From: B73-G16 sp964448445
Lineage (GTDB): Bacteria; Desulfobacterota; B13-G15
Length of the DNA stretch: 13,011 nt
Direction of reading: 5' to 3'
Assembly: GCA_964448445.1 (NCBI GenBank)
Contig: CAYVAU010000042.1
Span: forward strand, 1 to 13,011
Shown in pieces: positions 1 through 8,007 of the stretch (position 1 is its first letter; every line of letters starts with the position of its first letter). Position numbers and translations under genes: made by a program. The notes under the pieces were generated by a model, which was not told the origin of the DNA, searched no databases, and worked only from the letters and a program-made list of their open reading frames with translations.

Positions 1-167
1 TTTCGGGATTTATGCCTATGGCCTTCAACACCCCCTTATCGAACCCGCAGGTCCGCGGCCGAATAGGCTCAGTATTCACAACAAAAGGCCAAGATCACAG
101 GTTCAAACCCCATAGGAGCATGACATTCTGCAGCCCCAACAATCCGGCCCCCAATAAATCCGCCTGA
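1..167. other. Left-edge stretch without a recognisable gene
   Basis: No frame on either strand gives a recognisable protein here. All three forward frames are broken by stops, including a TGA directly before the ATG at 168. A short open minus-strand stretch starts at a GTG near 79 and runs off the left edge (about 26 codons). It has no ribosome binding site, so I do not call it. The region probably once held the N-terminal part of the degraded kinase that follows, or lies outside it. I see no promoter, RNA or repeat that I can support. Confidence 0.5.
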
Positions 168-962
168 ATGGCCAAACGATTGCTCATGGACGATGGCAAA
201 CGGCTGAACGGCAATATCCTCATCTTCAACCGGGCAGCCGAAGAGCTGCTCGGATACAGGGCCGAGGAAGTGATCGGCAAGATGCACATCTCCGAGCTTT
301 ACCCCCCCGGGGGTGGCCAAGGAGATCATGAGGAAATTGAGGAACGAAGATTACGGGGGGAAGGGGAGGTTCAGCGGGAAGCTGAAGGTACTCAACAGGT
401 ATGGTGAAGAGATACCCCTCCATCTCTCCGCCGCCCTCGTTTACAGGGATGGAAAGGAAGTAGCCTCCTTGGGGATCTTCACGGATCTGAGGCCGAAACT
501 GGAGATGGAGAAGCGACTCCAAGAGACGCAATTGCAACTGCTTCAATCCGAAAAGCTCATATCCCTCGGTGAAATGGCTGCATAGTTAAGGAACTCGATC
601 CAGGGCTACCGCCGGTTTACGGAAATGTGGGACAACTGAAGCAGGTGTTCATGAACATCATGCTCAACGCCGTTGATGCCATGCACGGGGAGGGAACCCT
701 GACCATACGGACCTCCCTCTCGCAGGATGCAAGGAAGGTCATTGTCTCCTTTACCGATACCGGTGTTGGCATTCCCAAGGAGATCCTCCCGCGGATCTTC
801 GATCCTTTCTTCACCGCCAAAGAGGTCGGCAAGGGGACGGGTCTGGAGCTGTCAGTTTCCTATGGGATTGTGAAGGAACACGGTGGGAGGATCGAGGTGG
901 AGAGCGAGGTGGGGAAGGGATCGACTTTCAGGGTCATTCTGCCTGCTGCCGAAAGCTATTAG
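168..962 (+). pseudogene. Degraded PAS-domain sensor histidine kinase (NtrB/AtoS-like)
   Basis: Three pieces in different frames add up to one decayed sensor kinase. Piece one (to about 312) is the start of a PAS domain, with NILIFNRAAEELLGY. The frame then shifts at a C7G5 run at 302-313; one G fewer would join it to piece two, VAKEIMRKLR onward, which completes the PAS domain and the linker up to QSEKLISLGEMAA. That normally leads straight into the phospho-acceptor motif, but the frame stops at 583-585. The sequence resumes at 582 in another frame with IVKELDPGLPPVYG, so the whole dimerisation/His domain is missing. Piece three is the GHKL ATPase domain: N box NIMLNAVDAM, G1 DTGVGIP, F box FDPFFTAK. 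Its G2 box reads GTGLELS where GTGLGLS is usual. Without the phosphorylated His it cannot work as a normal kinase. Its 3' end overlaps rpoN by 4 bases, tail to tail. A sequencing error could explain the frameshift but hardly the missing domain. Confidence 0.85.
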
Positions 963-2314
963 AACCTCCGCTTCCTCTCCTTGGAGGAAGGGATCCCGAG
1001 GGACTCCCTGTACTTGGTTACGGTTCTGCGCGCGATGTTGAGGCCATAGCGCTCCTTGAGGATCCTCGCTATGTCCTGATCGCTAAGGGGGGATCGCGGA
1101 TCCTCTTGGGAGAGAAGGTCTTCTATGAGCTTTTTCACCTTTTTGGAGGACATTTCGACTGGCCCGTCTCCCACTTTGCTCGAGAAGAAGAACTTCAGTT
1201 CGTAGAGCCCCTGAGGTGTCCAAGCGTATTTTCCAGAGATAGCCCTCGAAACGGTGGATTCGTGCAGACCCGTGTCCTCGGCCACATCCCTCAGTACGAG
1301 GGGCTTGAGGCATTCCATGCCCTTCTCCAGGAATTCCCGCTGGAATTTGACGATACTGCGGGTGATCTTCTCCAGGGTCTTCTGTCTCTGTTCAAGTCCC
1401 CTCAAGAACCACTGGGCCTCCTTTAGTTTCTGCTTGAGGTAGTTGCGACAGGCATCGTCTCCATCCCTGAGCATCTGTTGATAAAAGGAGCTGATCCTCA
1501 ACCTCGGAAGGCCCTCATCGTTGAGCATTACCTCAAAGTCATCCCCCTTCTTGTAAATGATCACGTCCGGAATCACGTACTGGTTGGCCTCCGGATAAAA
1601 GGCCCTCCCCGGTCTGGTATCGAAGGTCTTGAGCAATTTTATTGCTTTCAGGAGCTCCTGGGTCTCGACCCCGAAGCGCTCAGCGAGACCGCTGAGATCC
1701 CCCTTCAGCAGCTCCTCAAAGCCCTCCTGGATGATCCTGCGAAGGAGTGGGTAATCCCCACCCTCCTTCTGCTTGAGCTGGATCAAAAGGCATTCCCGCA
1801 GGTCCCGGGCTCCAACTCCCGGAGGGTCGAAACCCTGAATGATCTTGAGCACCTCCTCCACCTTCTCCACAGGGACCCCCAGTTCGAGAGAGGCCTCCTC
1901 AGGGGATATCTTCAGGTAGCCATCATCGTCCATGTTCCCGATCAAGAAGGCGCCTATCCTCATCTCTTCCGGAGCGAGGGAGGACATCCTGAGTTGCCAC
2001 AGGAGATGCTCCTGAAGGGTGGTTTCGGTCTTGAGGGTCTCCTCCAAGGGCCTCCCTTCTTCAAAGGGGTCCTTCCTCCGCGAGGGTCGCCTGCCGTAAG
2101 CTTGGGGGATGGAAGCATCCCAGGGGAGGTTGTCGGGCTCCTCCTCAGCAGAGGGTTCGACCTCCTCCAGCAGGGGATTGGCGTTCAGTTCCTCCTTAAT
2201 GGCAGCCTCAAGTTCCAGGCGGTTCAACTGCAGGAGCTTTATGGCCTGTTGGAGTTGGGGGGTGAGGACCAGTTGCTGCGTCAGGCGGACTTCCTGCTTT
2301 AAATCAAGGACCAT
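959..2314 (-). CDS. rpoN: RNA polymerase sigma-54 factor RpoN
   Basis: This is the alternative sigma factor that directs RNA polymerase to -24/-12 promoters and needs AAA+ activators of the NtrC type. The 451-residue length is normal. Region I (about 1-50) is rich in Gln and Leu, with LTQQLVLTPQLQQAIKLLQL, the activator-responsive part. An acidic region II follows (about 51-100), then the core-binding domain (about 100-300). A helix-turn-helix lies near 341-363, with DVAEDTGLHESTVSRAISGK. The RpoN box ARRTVTKYRE at 428-437 contacts the -24 element. It is the last gene of the chain; its ATG lies inside the end of lptB (11-base overlap), so it is probably translationally coupled. Its stop overlaps the end of the kinase pseudogene. 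The hibernation factor gene hpf, often found after rpoN in related genomes, is absent here. Confidence 0.97.
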   Translation of the reverse strand: MVLDLKQEVRLTQQLVLTPQLQQAIKLLQLNRLELEAAIKEELNANPLLEEVEPSAEEEPDNLPWDASIPQAYGRRPSRRKDPFEEGRPLEETLKTETTLQEHLLWQLRMSSLAPEEMRIGAFLIGNMDDDGYLKISPEEASLELGVPVEKVEEVLKIIQGFDPPGVGARDLRECLLIQLKQKEGGDYPLLRRIIQEGFEELLKGDLSGLAERFGVETQELLKAIKLLKTFDTRPGRAFYPEANQYVIPDVIIYKKGDDFEVMLNDEGLPRLRISSFYQQMLRDGDDACRNYLKQKLKEAQWFLRGLEQRQKTLEKITRSIVKFQREFLEKGMECLKPLVLRDVAEDTGLHESTVSRAISGKYAWTPQGLYELKFFFSSKVGDGPVEMSSKKVKKLIEDLLSQEDPRSPLSDQDIARILKERYGLNIARRTVTKYRESLGIPSSKERKRRF

Positions 2315-3062
2315 TCAACACCCCCAGTTCGAAGTCGTCCCCGAGGTAAACCCTCCTTACCTGCTGGTCGCAGACGATGTCCTGAGGTTGACCTTCCTGC
2401 AATACCTTCCCCTCATGAATTATATATGCCCTGTCGCATATCTTAAGGGTCTCGCGGACATTATGATCCGACACGAGGATCCCTATGTCCTTTTGTTTCA
2501 GGTCGAGGACGATCCTCTGTATCTCACTCACTGCCTTGGGATCTATCCCGGCGAAAGGTTCGTCCAGAAGTATGAAGGCAGGCTCAAGGACCAGGGCCCG
2601 GGCTATCTCGACCCTCCTTCGCTCGCCTCCCGAGAGGGTGAAGGCCCTCTCGTCGGCCAGCTCCTTAAGGCCCAGCTCTTCCATGACCTTCTCAGCCCTC
2701 CTCAGGCGCTCCCTGGCATTGAGGGGCTGAAATTCCAGCACGGCGAGCAGGTTCTCCTTCACGGTCAGCTTTCTGAAGACCGAAGGTTCCTGGGGCAGGT
2801 AGGTTATCCCCCTTTTGGCCCTCATGTGGATGGGCCATCGGCTTATATCCTCACCGTCCAGCAAGACCTTTCCCCCTTCTGGCTGTACGAACCCTATTAT
2901 CATGTAAAAGGTCGTGGTCTTGCCCGCCCCATTGGGGCCAAGTAGTCCCACGATCTCCCCCGATCTGACCTCCAGGGAGACCTGATCGACGACCTTCCTT
3001 CTGCCGTAACTTTTCGAGAGCCGTTGTGCTTCAAGGATGTGGCAAGAATTTCCCCTCACCAC
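2304..3062 (-). CDS. lptB: LPS export ABC transporter ATP-binding protein LptB
   Basis: This is the cytoplasmic ATPase of the LptB2FGC complex, which pulls LPS from the inner membrane and drives it along the LptC-LptA bridge. All ABC motifs are intact: Walker A GPNGAGKT at 42-49, Q-loop Gln91, signature LSGGE at 143-147, Walker B FILLDE with catalytic Glu168, and H-loop His200. FAGIDP after Walker B is typical of the LptB branch. The 252-residue length is slightly above the usual ~240 because of the N-terminus. The start is a GTG at 3062 (or the GTG at 3059), 32 bases inside lptA. An in-frame TGA lies just upstream, and no other start precedes the ATPase core. An AGGAGG sequence directly abuts this GTG, an unusually short spacing, so the exact start is uncertain. 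The LptF/G permeases are not in the window. Confidence 0.97.
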   Translation of the reverse strand: MVRGNSCHILEAQRLSKSYGRRKVVDQVSLEVRSGEIVGLLGPNGAGKTTTFYMIIGFVQPEGGKVLLDGEDISRWPIHMRAKRGITYLPQEPSVFRKLTVKENLLAVLEFQPLNARERLRRAEKVMEELGLKELADERAFTLSGGERRRVEIARALVLEPAFILLDEPFAGIDPKAVSEIQRIVLDLKQKDIGILVSDHNVRETLKICDRAYIIHEGKVLQEGQPQDIVCDQQVRRVYLGDDFELGVLNGP

Positions 3063-3525
3063 CCTCCTCGATCACCACGAGTTCCACGCGCCTTCCTGGA
3101 GCTCCCTCTACTATGGCCCTGTCCTCCTTGAGGAATACAACTATGCGCGCCCCTCTCAAGCGATTGTCTCCCTCCCGAAGGATCGGATTTCCCTCAAGGA
3201 TTACCTTCTCCTCATCGGCGTAATAAATGGCCCTGCTACAGGAGGCCCTTTTGCCACCGTAGCTTATTCTTACATCCCCCAAGGCCTCGGCCCATTCCAG
3301 CCGGTTGGTGCCGTTTTCAGACCGCAAATGGACCTTCATTTCACGGCTCTCCATCAAGAAATCCCCCCTCCTTACGGCCACCCGACCGAAAAAATGCAGA
3401 AGCCCCTTGCCGTAATCGGCCTCAAGCCTCTCGGCTCTTATCTCCACCGGCTGAGAGGGCCCCCTTGGGGCCTCTGCCGCCAGCAAACCCAGGGCTATCA
3501 ATAGGATTAAGGCCGCCTTCCTCAT
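3031..3525 (-). CDS. lptA: Periplasmic LPS-bridge protein LptA (OstA-like)
   Basis: LptA forms the periplasmic filament that carries LPS from LptC to LptD in the outer membrane. The 164-residue protein starts with a Sec-type signal peptide: Lys/Arg at positions 2-3, then a hydrophobic core to about residue 16, with a likely cut after AEA near residue 19. The mature part begins with VEIRAERLEADYGKG and continues with alternating beta-strand repeats such as FFGRVAVRRGDF and KVILEGNPIL, as expected for the OstA beta-jellyroll fold. Individual motifs in this family are weak, so the call relies on the fold pattern plus position between lptC and lptB. Its ATG overlaps the lptC stop as ATGA. Confidence 0.9.
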   Translation of the reverse strand: MRKAALILLIALGLLAAEAPRGPSQPVEIRAERLEADYGKGLLHFFGRVAVRRGDFLMESREMKVHLRSENGTNRLEWAEALGDVRISYGGKRASCSRAIYYADEEKVILEGNPILREGDNRLRGARIVVFLKEDRAIVEGAPGRRVELVVIEEGGEGKFLPHP

Positions 3526-4076
3526 CCTTCCTCCAGCACCACTTGGACCTGTCCCTTGATGCTCACGGTTCCCTTCTGCAGGTCCATCTTCATCTCCCTC
3601 CCCTTTATATCGAGGCCGTCTCGGGTGATCTCAACCGGGAAGTTCGTCTCCAAGAGCTCCCGTTTCAGGTCATAGCGCAAGGCCTCCGTCTGAAGGTGCC
3701 AGCCATCGAGTTCGACCGTGACATTCCCCTCAAGTTCCACAAAACCCTCCCCCGTCCTCTTGGCCCTACCCCTGTCAGCCCGTGCCTTTATCCTGCGGCC
3801 GTCCTCAAGGACGAAGGCCATACGCAGGTCCCTCCCCGCGGTGATCCCTTTCCCAAGCCAATGCTGTATCTTGCCCACTTCAAGTTCCCATTGAACCTTT
3901 CCCTTCTTGCCAATATATCTCACGCCCTCTGCCGTGATGTCTGCCCCGCCCACCCCCGTCCTTTTGGGGAAACCCTTATCTTTGAGGAGGTTCACGGCGG
4001 CAATTGCCAAAAGTCCCCCACATAGGACCAAGAGGCCCATGCGCCTTGCACCTTTCAGAAGCCCGAGCCTGGCCAT
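3522..4076 (-). CDS. lptC: LPS export protein LptC (YrbK-like)
   Basis: LptC is a bitopic inner-membrane protein that links the LptBFG transporter to the periplasmic LptA bridge. The 184-residue sequence has one N-terminal membrane segment at about 13-31 (GLLVLCGGLLAIAAVNLL), preceded by positively charged residues, so the rest should be periplasmic. The C-terminal domain has the OstA-like strand pattern: ITAEGVRYIGKKGKVQWELE, then GEGFVELEGNVTVEL and LQTEALRYDLKRELLETNFPVEI. This family is poorly conserved, and the call rests on topology, fold pattern and gene order kdsC-lptC-lptA-lptB. The start at 4076 lies 22 bases inside kdsC; a second Met at residue 13 is possible but would remove the basic flank of the membrane anchor. 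Confidence 0.9.
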   Translation of the reverse strand: MARLGLLKGARRMGLLVLCGGLLAIAAVNLLKDKGFPKRTGVGGADITAEGVRYIGKKGKVQWELEVGKIQHWLGKGITAGRDLRMAFVLEDGRRIKARADRGRAKRTGEGFVELEGNVTVELDGWHLQTEALRYDLKRELLETNFPVEITRDGLDIKGREMKMDLQKGTVSIKGQVQVVLEEG

Positions 4077-4570
4077 TTGCTCTGCGCCTTGAGGATGAGT
4101 TCGCAGACCTCCCTCACGGCCCCCTTTCCTCCTCGGCTTTGGGTCACATACAGGGCGAACCCCTTGGCCTCCTCCACCGCATCTGCGACCACTATCGGCA
4201 ATCCCACTTTCTTAAGAAGGGGTACGTCCAGGATATCGTCTCCCACAAAGCACACTTCCTCATCCCTCAGCTCCAGAAGGCCTTTAAGGGCCTCGTAAGG
4301 GGTGACCTTATCCCTCAACCCCTGATAAACGTGCCTCACCCCCAGTTCCTCGGCCCGGCGTTCTACAACTCGGCAGGATCTCCCCGAGAAGAAGGCCACT
4401 TCAATCCCCGCTTCAAGGAGCATCCTTATCCCGGTGCCGTCCCGGACATGGAAGGCCTTCCACTCCCCCCTGTCGCCGTCAAGGATTATGGTCCCATCGG
4501 TGAGGACCCCGTCCACGTCCAGGATCAGCAGCCTCACCTTCTCCGCCCTTTCGCGTACCTCGGCCTTCAT
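4055..4570 (-). CDS. kdsC: 3-deoxy-D-manno-octulosonate 8-phosphate phosphatase KdsC
   Basis: This HAD-family phosphatase removes phosphate from Kdo-8-phosphate to give Kdo, the third step of Kdo synthesis. The 171-residue length is typical of these capless tetrameric enzymes. Motif I is LDVDGVLTDG, with nucleophile Asp18 and general acid Asp20. Motif II is FFSGRS (Ser62), the motif III lysine is Lys88 in RDKVTP, and motif IV is FVGDDILDVPLL with Asp111/Asp112. VTQSRGGKGAVREVCELIL near 142-160 is the conserved tail that completes the neighbouring active site. The start ATG overlaps the kdsD stop as ATGA, and the 3' end overlaps lptC by 22 bases. Confidence 0.96.
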   Translation of the reverse strand: MKAEVRERAEKVRLLILDVDGVLTDGTIILDGDRGEWKAFHVRDGTGIRMLLEAGIEVAFFSGRSCRVVERRAEELGVRHVYQGLRDKVTPYEALKGLLELRDEEVCFVGDDILDVPLLKKVGLPIVVADAVEEAKGFALYVTQSRGGKGAVREVCELILKAQSKWPGSGF

Positions 4571-5532
4571 ACCACCCCTGCCTTCAGGATGTCGTGAAGG
4601 TGGATTATGCCTATGGGGGCCCTGTCACCCGGTCTTTCGAAGACAAAGAGCGAAGTTATGGCGTGTTCCTCCATCCGTCTCAAGGCCTCGGCAGCAAGGG
4701 CATCAGCCTCAATGCCCTTGGGATTTCTCGTCATAACGTCCCTGGCCCGGCGTTGCAGGAGATCTGGAAAGCGCTCAAGGGCCCTCCTCAGGTCCCCGTC
4801 GGTTATGACCCCCACGAGCCTCCCCCCTCCGTCCATCACCGCGGTCACCCCCAGGCGTTTGGAGGTCATCTCCAGTAGCACCTCCTTCATGGAGGCGTCC
4901 TCGTGGACCCCCGGGAATTCGTCTCCCACATGCATCAGGTCCCTGACCCTTAAGAGCAGTCTCTTACCGAGGGTCCCCCTGGGATGTACCCTCGCGAAGT
5001 CCTCGATCTTAAAACCACGGGACCGAAGGAGGACCACCGCAAGGGCGTCCCCCATGGCCAAGGTAGCGGTGGTCGAAGCCGTAGGAGCAAGGCCCAAAGG
5101 ACACGCCTCCTGTTTAACGCTGACATCTATCACCACATCGGCTGCCTTGGCCAGCGATGAAAGGGGGTTTCCCGTCAAGGCGATGAGTTTGTTGCCCTGT
5201 CTCTTTATGACCGGCAAGATCTGCAGGAGTTCCTCGGTCTCGCCGCTTTTGGATATCGCCAAAACGCAATCATCGGACTCGAGCATGCCGAGATCGCCGT
5301 GCAAGGCCTCGGTCGGATGCAGGAAAAAGGCAGGGGTGCCGGTCGAGGAAAGGGTCGATGCGATCTTCCTCCCTATTATTCCGGACTTGCCGACGCCGGT
5401 CACTACCACCTTCCCCCTACACCCCAGGATCAGCTCCACCGCCCTCTCCAACTCGGGACCCAGGCGATCGATGAGGTCCCTCACCGCCTCGGCCTCTATC
5501 TGGAGGACCTTCTTGGCCCACTCGATGATCAC
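4567..5532 (-). CDS. kdsD: D-arabinose 5-phosphate isomerase KdsD (KpsF/GutQ family)
   Basis: It interconverts ribulose 5-phosphate and arabinose 5-phosphate, the latter being the sugar substrate of KdsA. The 321-residue protein has the standard layout: an SIS domain (about 40-170) with VVTGVGKSGIIGRKIASTL and LAISKSGETEE, then two CBS domains (about 197-255 and 264-320). TEALHGDLGM (His78) and FARVHPRGTLGKRL (His183) are the conserved signatures of the isomerase active site. The CBS pair is usually regulatory. It starts with GTG, overlapping the kdsA stop as GTGA, and ends in an ATGA overlap with kdsC, so the three Kdo genes are tightly coupled. Confidence 0.96.
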   Translation of the reverse strand: MIIEWAKKVLQIEAEAVRDLIDRLGPELERAVELILGCRGKVVVTGVGKSGIIGRKIASTLSSTGTPAFFLHPTEALHGDLGMLESDDCVLAISKSGETEELLQILPVIKRQGNKLIALTGNPLSSLAKAADVVIDVSVKQEACPLGLAPTASTTATLAMGDALAVVLLRSRGFKIEDFARVHPRGTLGKRLLLRVRDLMHVGDEFPGVHEDASMKEVLLEMTSKRLGVTAVMDGGGRLVGVITDGDLRRALERFPDLLQRRARDVMTRNPKGIEADALAAEALRRMEEHAITSLFVFERPGDRAPIGIIHLHDILKAGVV

Positions 5533-6362
5533 CTTTCAAACCTCCTGCGCACCAAATCCACCTCAAGGGCCATCTCGACGAGCTCCTGAACCCTCTGTAG
5601 GGGCCAAGAGGTATCGGGATCCGAGAGGGCCCGAGGGGGATCGGGGTGTACCTCCAGATAAAGGCCATCGATACCCACTGCAGCTGCTGCCCTCACCAGC
5701 GCGGGGATGAACTCCCTGTTGCCTCCCGAGCGCCCTTCCCTTCCGCCCGGGGACTGAACGCTGTGGGTCGCGTCAAATATGACGGGATATCCAAAGGAGC
5801 GCATCACGAAAAGCCCCCTCATGTCGTTCACAAGGTCGCGGTAGCCGAAAAAGGTTCCCCGTTCGGTCACAAGGACCCTGTCATTGCCCTGGGCCAGGAC
5901 CTTCTCGATGGCATATCTCATGTCCCAGGGGGAGAGGAATTGCCCCTTCTTTATGTTAACGGGAAGGCCCGTCTTTGCCGCTTCCACCAGAAGATCCGTC
6001 TGGCGGCAAAGGAAGGCCGGGATTTGAATGCAATCAAGTACCCCGAGCACCTCTCGTATCTGAAAGGTCTCGTGGACATCCGAAAGGACCGGGATCCCGA
6101 TCTCCTCCTTGACCCTTCCCAGGATCCTCATCCCCTCCTTCAGCCCGGGACCGCGGAAGGACCCAAGGGAGGTCCTGTTCGCTTTATCGAAAGAGGCCTT
6201 AAAGACCAGGGGAAGACCCAGGGTCTCGGAAACGATCTCCTTGAGCCTTCCGGCCACCTCAAGGGTGAAACCCTCCCCTTCGATGACACAGGGACCCGCA
6301 ATGACAACAAGGGGGTTGTCGCCCCCTACCCTGACCGTCCCTATCCTAACTTCCTTGGTCAT
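5529..6362 (-). CDS. kdsA: 3-deoxy-8-phosphooctulonate synthase KdsA, metal-dependent type
   Basis: It condenses phosphoenolpyruvate with arabinose 5-phosphate to Kdo-8-phosphate. The 277-residue TIM-barrel sequence has IAGPCVIE near the N-terminus, KASFDKANRTS at 55-65 and the IPAFLCRQTDLL, VNIKKGQFLSPWDM and DATHSVQ blocks. Cys25 in AGPC stands where metal-independent enzymes such as E. coli KdsA have Asn. With His200 (DATHS), Glu237 (LEVHP) and Asp248 or Asp250 (LSDPDT), it supplies the ligand set of the metal-dependent class known from Aquifex. The ATG at 6362 lies 17 bases inside pyrG, with an AAGGGA sequence upstream. Confidence 0.96.
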   Translation of the reverse strand: MTKEVRIGTVRVGGDNPLVVIAGPCVIEGEGFTLEVAGRLKEIVSETLGLPLVFKASFDKANRTSLGSFRGPGLKEGMRILGRVKEEIGIPVLSDVHETFQIREVLGVLDCIQIPAFLCRQTDLLVEAAKTGLPVNIKKGQFLSPWDMRYAIEKVLAQGNDRVLVTERGTFFGYRDLVNDMRGLFVMRSFGYPVIFDATHSVQSPGGREGRSGGNREFIPALVRAAAAVGIDGLYLEVHPDPPRALSDPDTSWPLQRVQELVEMALEVDLVRRRFER

Positions 6363-8007
6363 GGCGTTTGTAATCCCTTGCGGCCCTTATGAAATCCACG
6401 AATACCGGGTGGGGCTGAAAGATCCTGGACTTGAATTCAGGATGGAACTGACAGGCGAAAAACCAGGGATGATCGTCAAGCTCCACGATCTCCACCAGTT
6501 CTCCATCCGGTGAGGTCCCCGAAAACCTCATGCCGGCCCTCTCCAGGACGGACCGGTAGCGGTTGTTGAATTCGTAACGGTGCCTGTGCCTCTCCATGAC
6601 CTCGGGCTGGCCGTAAATCCTATGGGCCAGGCTACCGGAGGCGATCCTGCAGGGGTAGGCACCAAGCCTCATGGTTCCCCCGCGAAAGCAGTTTTCATCC
6701 CTCACCTCCCGCTTCCCCGTCCTCCAGTTGTACCACTCCTTCATCAAATAGATAACGGGATGGGGGGTATGGGGATCGAATTCCGAGCTGTGAGCGCCAT
6801 CAAGGCCTGCCACATTCCTGGAAAACTCCACAACGGCCAGTTGCATTCCAAGGCATATCCCCAAAAAGGGGATCTTCCTCTCCCTCGCATACCTTATGGC
6901 CTGTATCTTCCCCTCTATCCCCCTAGAACCGAAGCCCCCCGGGACCAGGATGCCGTGCACATCCTCGAGAAAGCCCTCAGGGCCTACCTTCTCCACCTCT
7001 TCCGAATCCACATACCGGATCTCGACCCGGCAATCGTTGGAAAGCCCCCCATGGGCCAGGGCCTCGTTAAGGCTCTTGTAAGAGTCCTTCAGATGGACAT
7101 ATTTCCCCACCAGGGCGATGGTCACCTCGTCCTTGGGATTCTTCAGCCTCCTGACGATGTCCTCCCACATGGACAAATCCGGGGACCTGGTCCACATGTT
7201 GAGGTACTCGATGATCCTCTCGTCCAGGCCCTCTTGGTGGAAGACCAGGGGGACTTCGTAGATGGTCTCCACGTCCTTGGCCGTAATTACCGCCTCGGGC
7301 TCCACATTGCAGTAAAGGGCTATCTTCTTCTTGATATCAGGAGGCAAGAACCTGTCGGTGCGACAAAGGATTATGTCCGGCTGTATCCCTATCTCGCGAA
7401 GCTCTTTGACGCTGTGCTGGGTGGGCTTGGTCTTGAGCTCTCCGGCAGCCCTAATGTAGGGCACAAGGGTCAGGTGGATGTAAAGGCAGTTCTCCTTTCC
7501 CACATCCCCCCGAAATTGCCTAATGGCCTCCAAGAAAGGCAGGCTCTCGATGTCACCCACAGTCCCACCGACCTCGGTGATGATCACATCCACCCCATCG
7601 GCCAGCCTCAGGATGGCTTGCTTTATCTCATCGGTCACATGGGGTATCACCTGCACCGTGGACCCCAGGTAATCTCCTCGCCGCTCCTTCAAGATCACAT
7701 TGTAGTAAATCCGACCGCTGGTGTAGTTATTGTCCCGGGACATCAGAGCATGGGTGTAACGTTCATAGTGGCCTAGATCAAGGTCTGTCTCAGCCCCGTC
7801 CTCGGTCACGTAAACCTCGCCGTGTTGAAAGGGGTTCATGGTGCCCGGATCCACGTTGATGTAGGGATCGAACTTCAGGAAGGTGACCTTAAGGCCCCTG
7901 GATTCCATCAGGGCCCCGATGGAAGCCGCAGCCAACCCCTTCCCCAGGGATGACAGGACCCCTCCCGTGATGAAGATGAACTTGCTCTTTGTATGCCTTC
8001 CCCTCAT
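6346..8007 (-). CDS. pyrG: CTP synthase PyrG
   Basis: CTP synthase aminates UTP to CTP using ammonia from glutamine. The 553-residue length is normal. The N-terminal synthetase domain (about 1-270) has the nucleotide-binding loop ITGGVLSSLGKG, then FLKFDPYINVDPGTMNPFQHGEV and EVGGTVGDIES. The class I glutaminase domain (about 295-545) has LVPGGFGSRG, nucleophile Cys385 in GICLGMQ, and His522/Glu524 in FHPEFKSR. Both halves are intact. It starts with ATG in an ATGA overlap with the apgM stop. CTP is the co-substrate of KdsB for CMP-Kdo, which explains its usual link to Kdo genes in this group. Confidence 0.98.
   Translation of the reverse strand: MRGRHTKSKFIFITGGVLSSLGKGLAAASIGALMESRGLKVTFLKFDPYINVDPGTMNPFQHGEVYVTEDGAETDLDLGHYERYTHALMSRDNNYTSGRIYYNVILKERRGDYLGSTVQVIPHVTDEIKQAILRLADGVDVIITEVGGTVGDIESLPFLEAIRQFRGDVGKENCLYIHLTLVPYIRAAGELKTKPTQHSVKELREIGIQPDIILCRTDRFLPPDIKKKIALYCNVEPEAVITAKDVETIYEVPLVFHQEGLDERIIEYLNMWTRSPDLSMWEDIVRRLKNPKDEVTIALVGKYVHLKDSYKSLNEALAHGGLSNDCRVEIRYVDSEEVEKVGPEGFLEDVHGILVPGGFGSRGIEGKIQAIRYARERKIPFLGICLGMQLAVVEFSRNVAGLDGAHSSEFDPHTPHPVIYLMKEWYNWRTGKREVRDENCFRGGTMRLGAYPCRIASGSLAHRIYGQPEVMERHRHRYEFNNRYRSVLERAGMRFSGTSPDGELVEIVELDDHPWFFACQFHPEFKSRIFQPHPVFVDFIRAARDYKRHDQGS

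Noticed and set aside
1..79. Short minus-strand open frame from a GTG at 79 off the left edge
   Set aside because: About 26 codons, no ribosome site and no recognisable family; an open stretch this short is expected by chance.
100..125. GGTTCAAACCC-like T-arm resemblance near 104-116
   Set aside because: No acceptor, D or anticodon arms can be folded around it; not a tRNA.
4603..4618. ATTATGCCTATGG near 4606 resembles TTTATGCCTATGG near 10
   Set aside because: The shared stretch is about a dozen bases and does not extend; a chance match, not a repeat.
4607..5710. Long plus-strand open frames opposite kdsD, rpoN and pyrG
   Set aside because: They mirror well-supported minus-strand genes, are low-complexity in Ser, Pro and Arg, and match no family.
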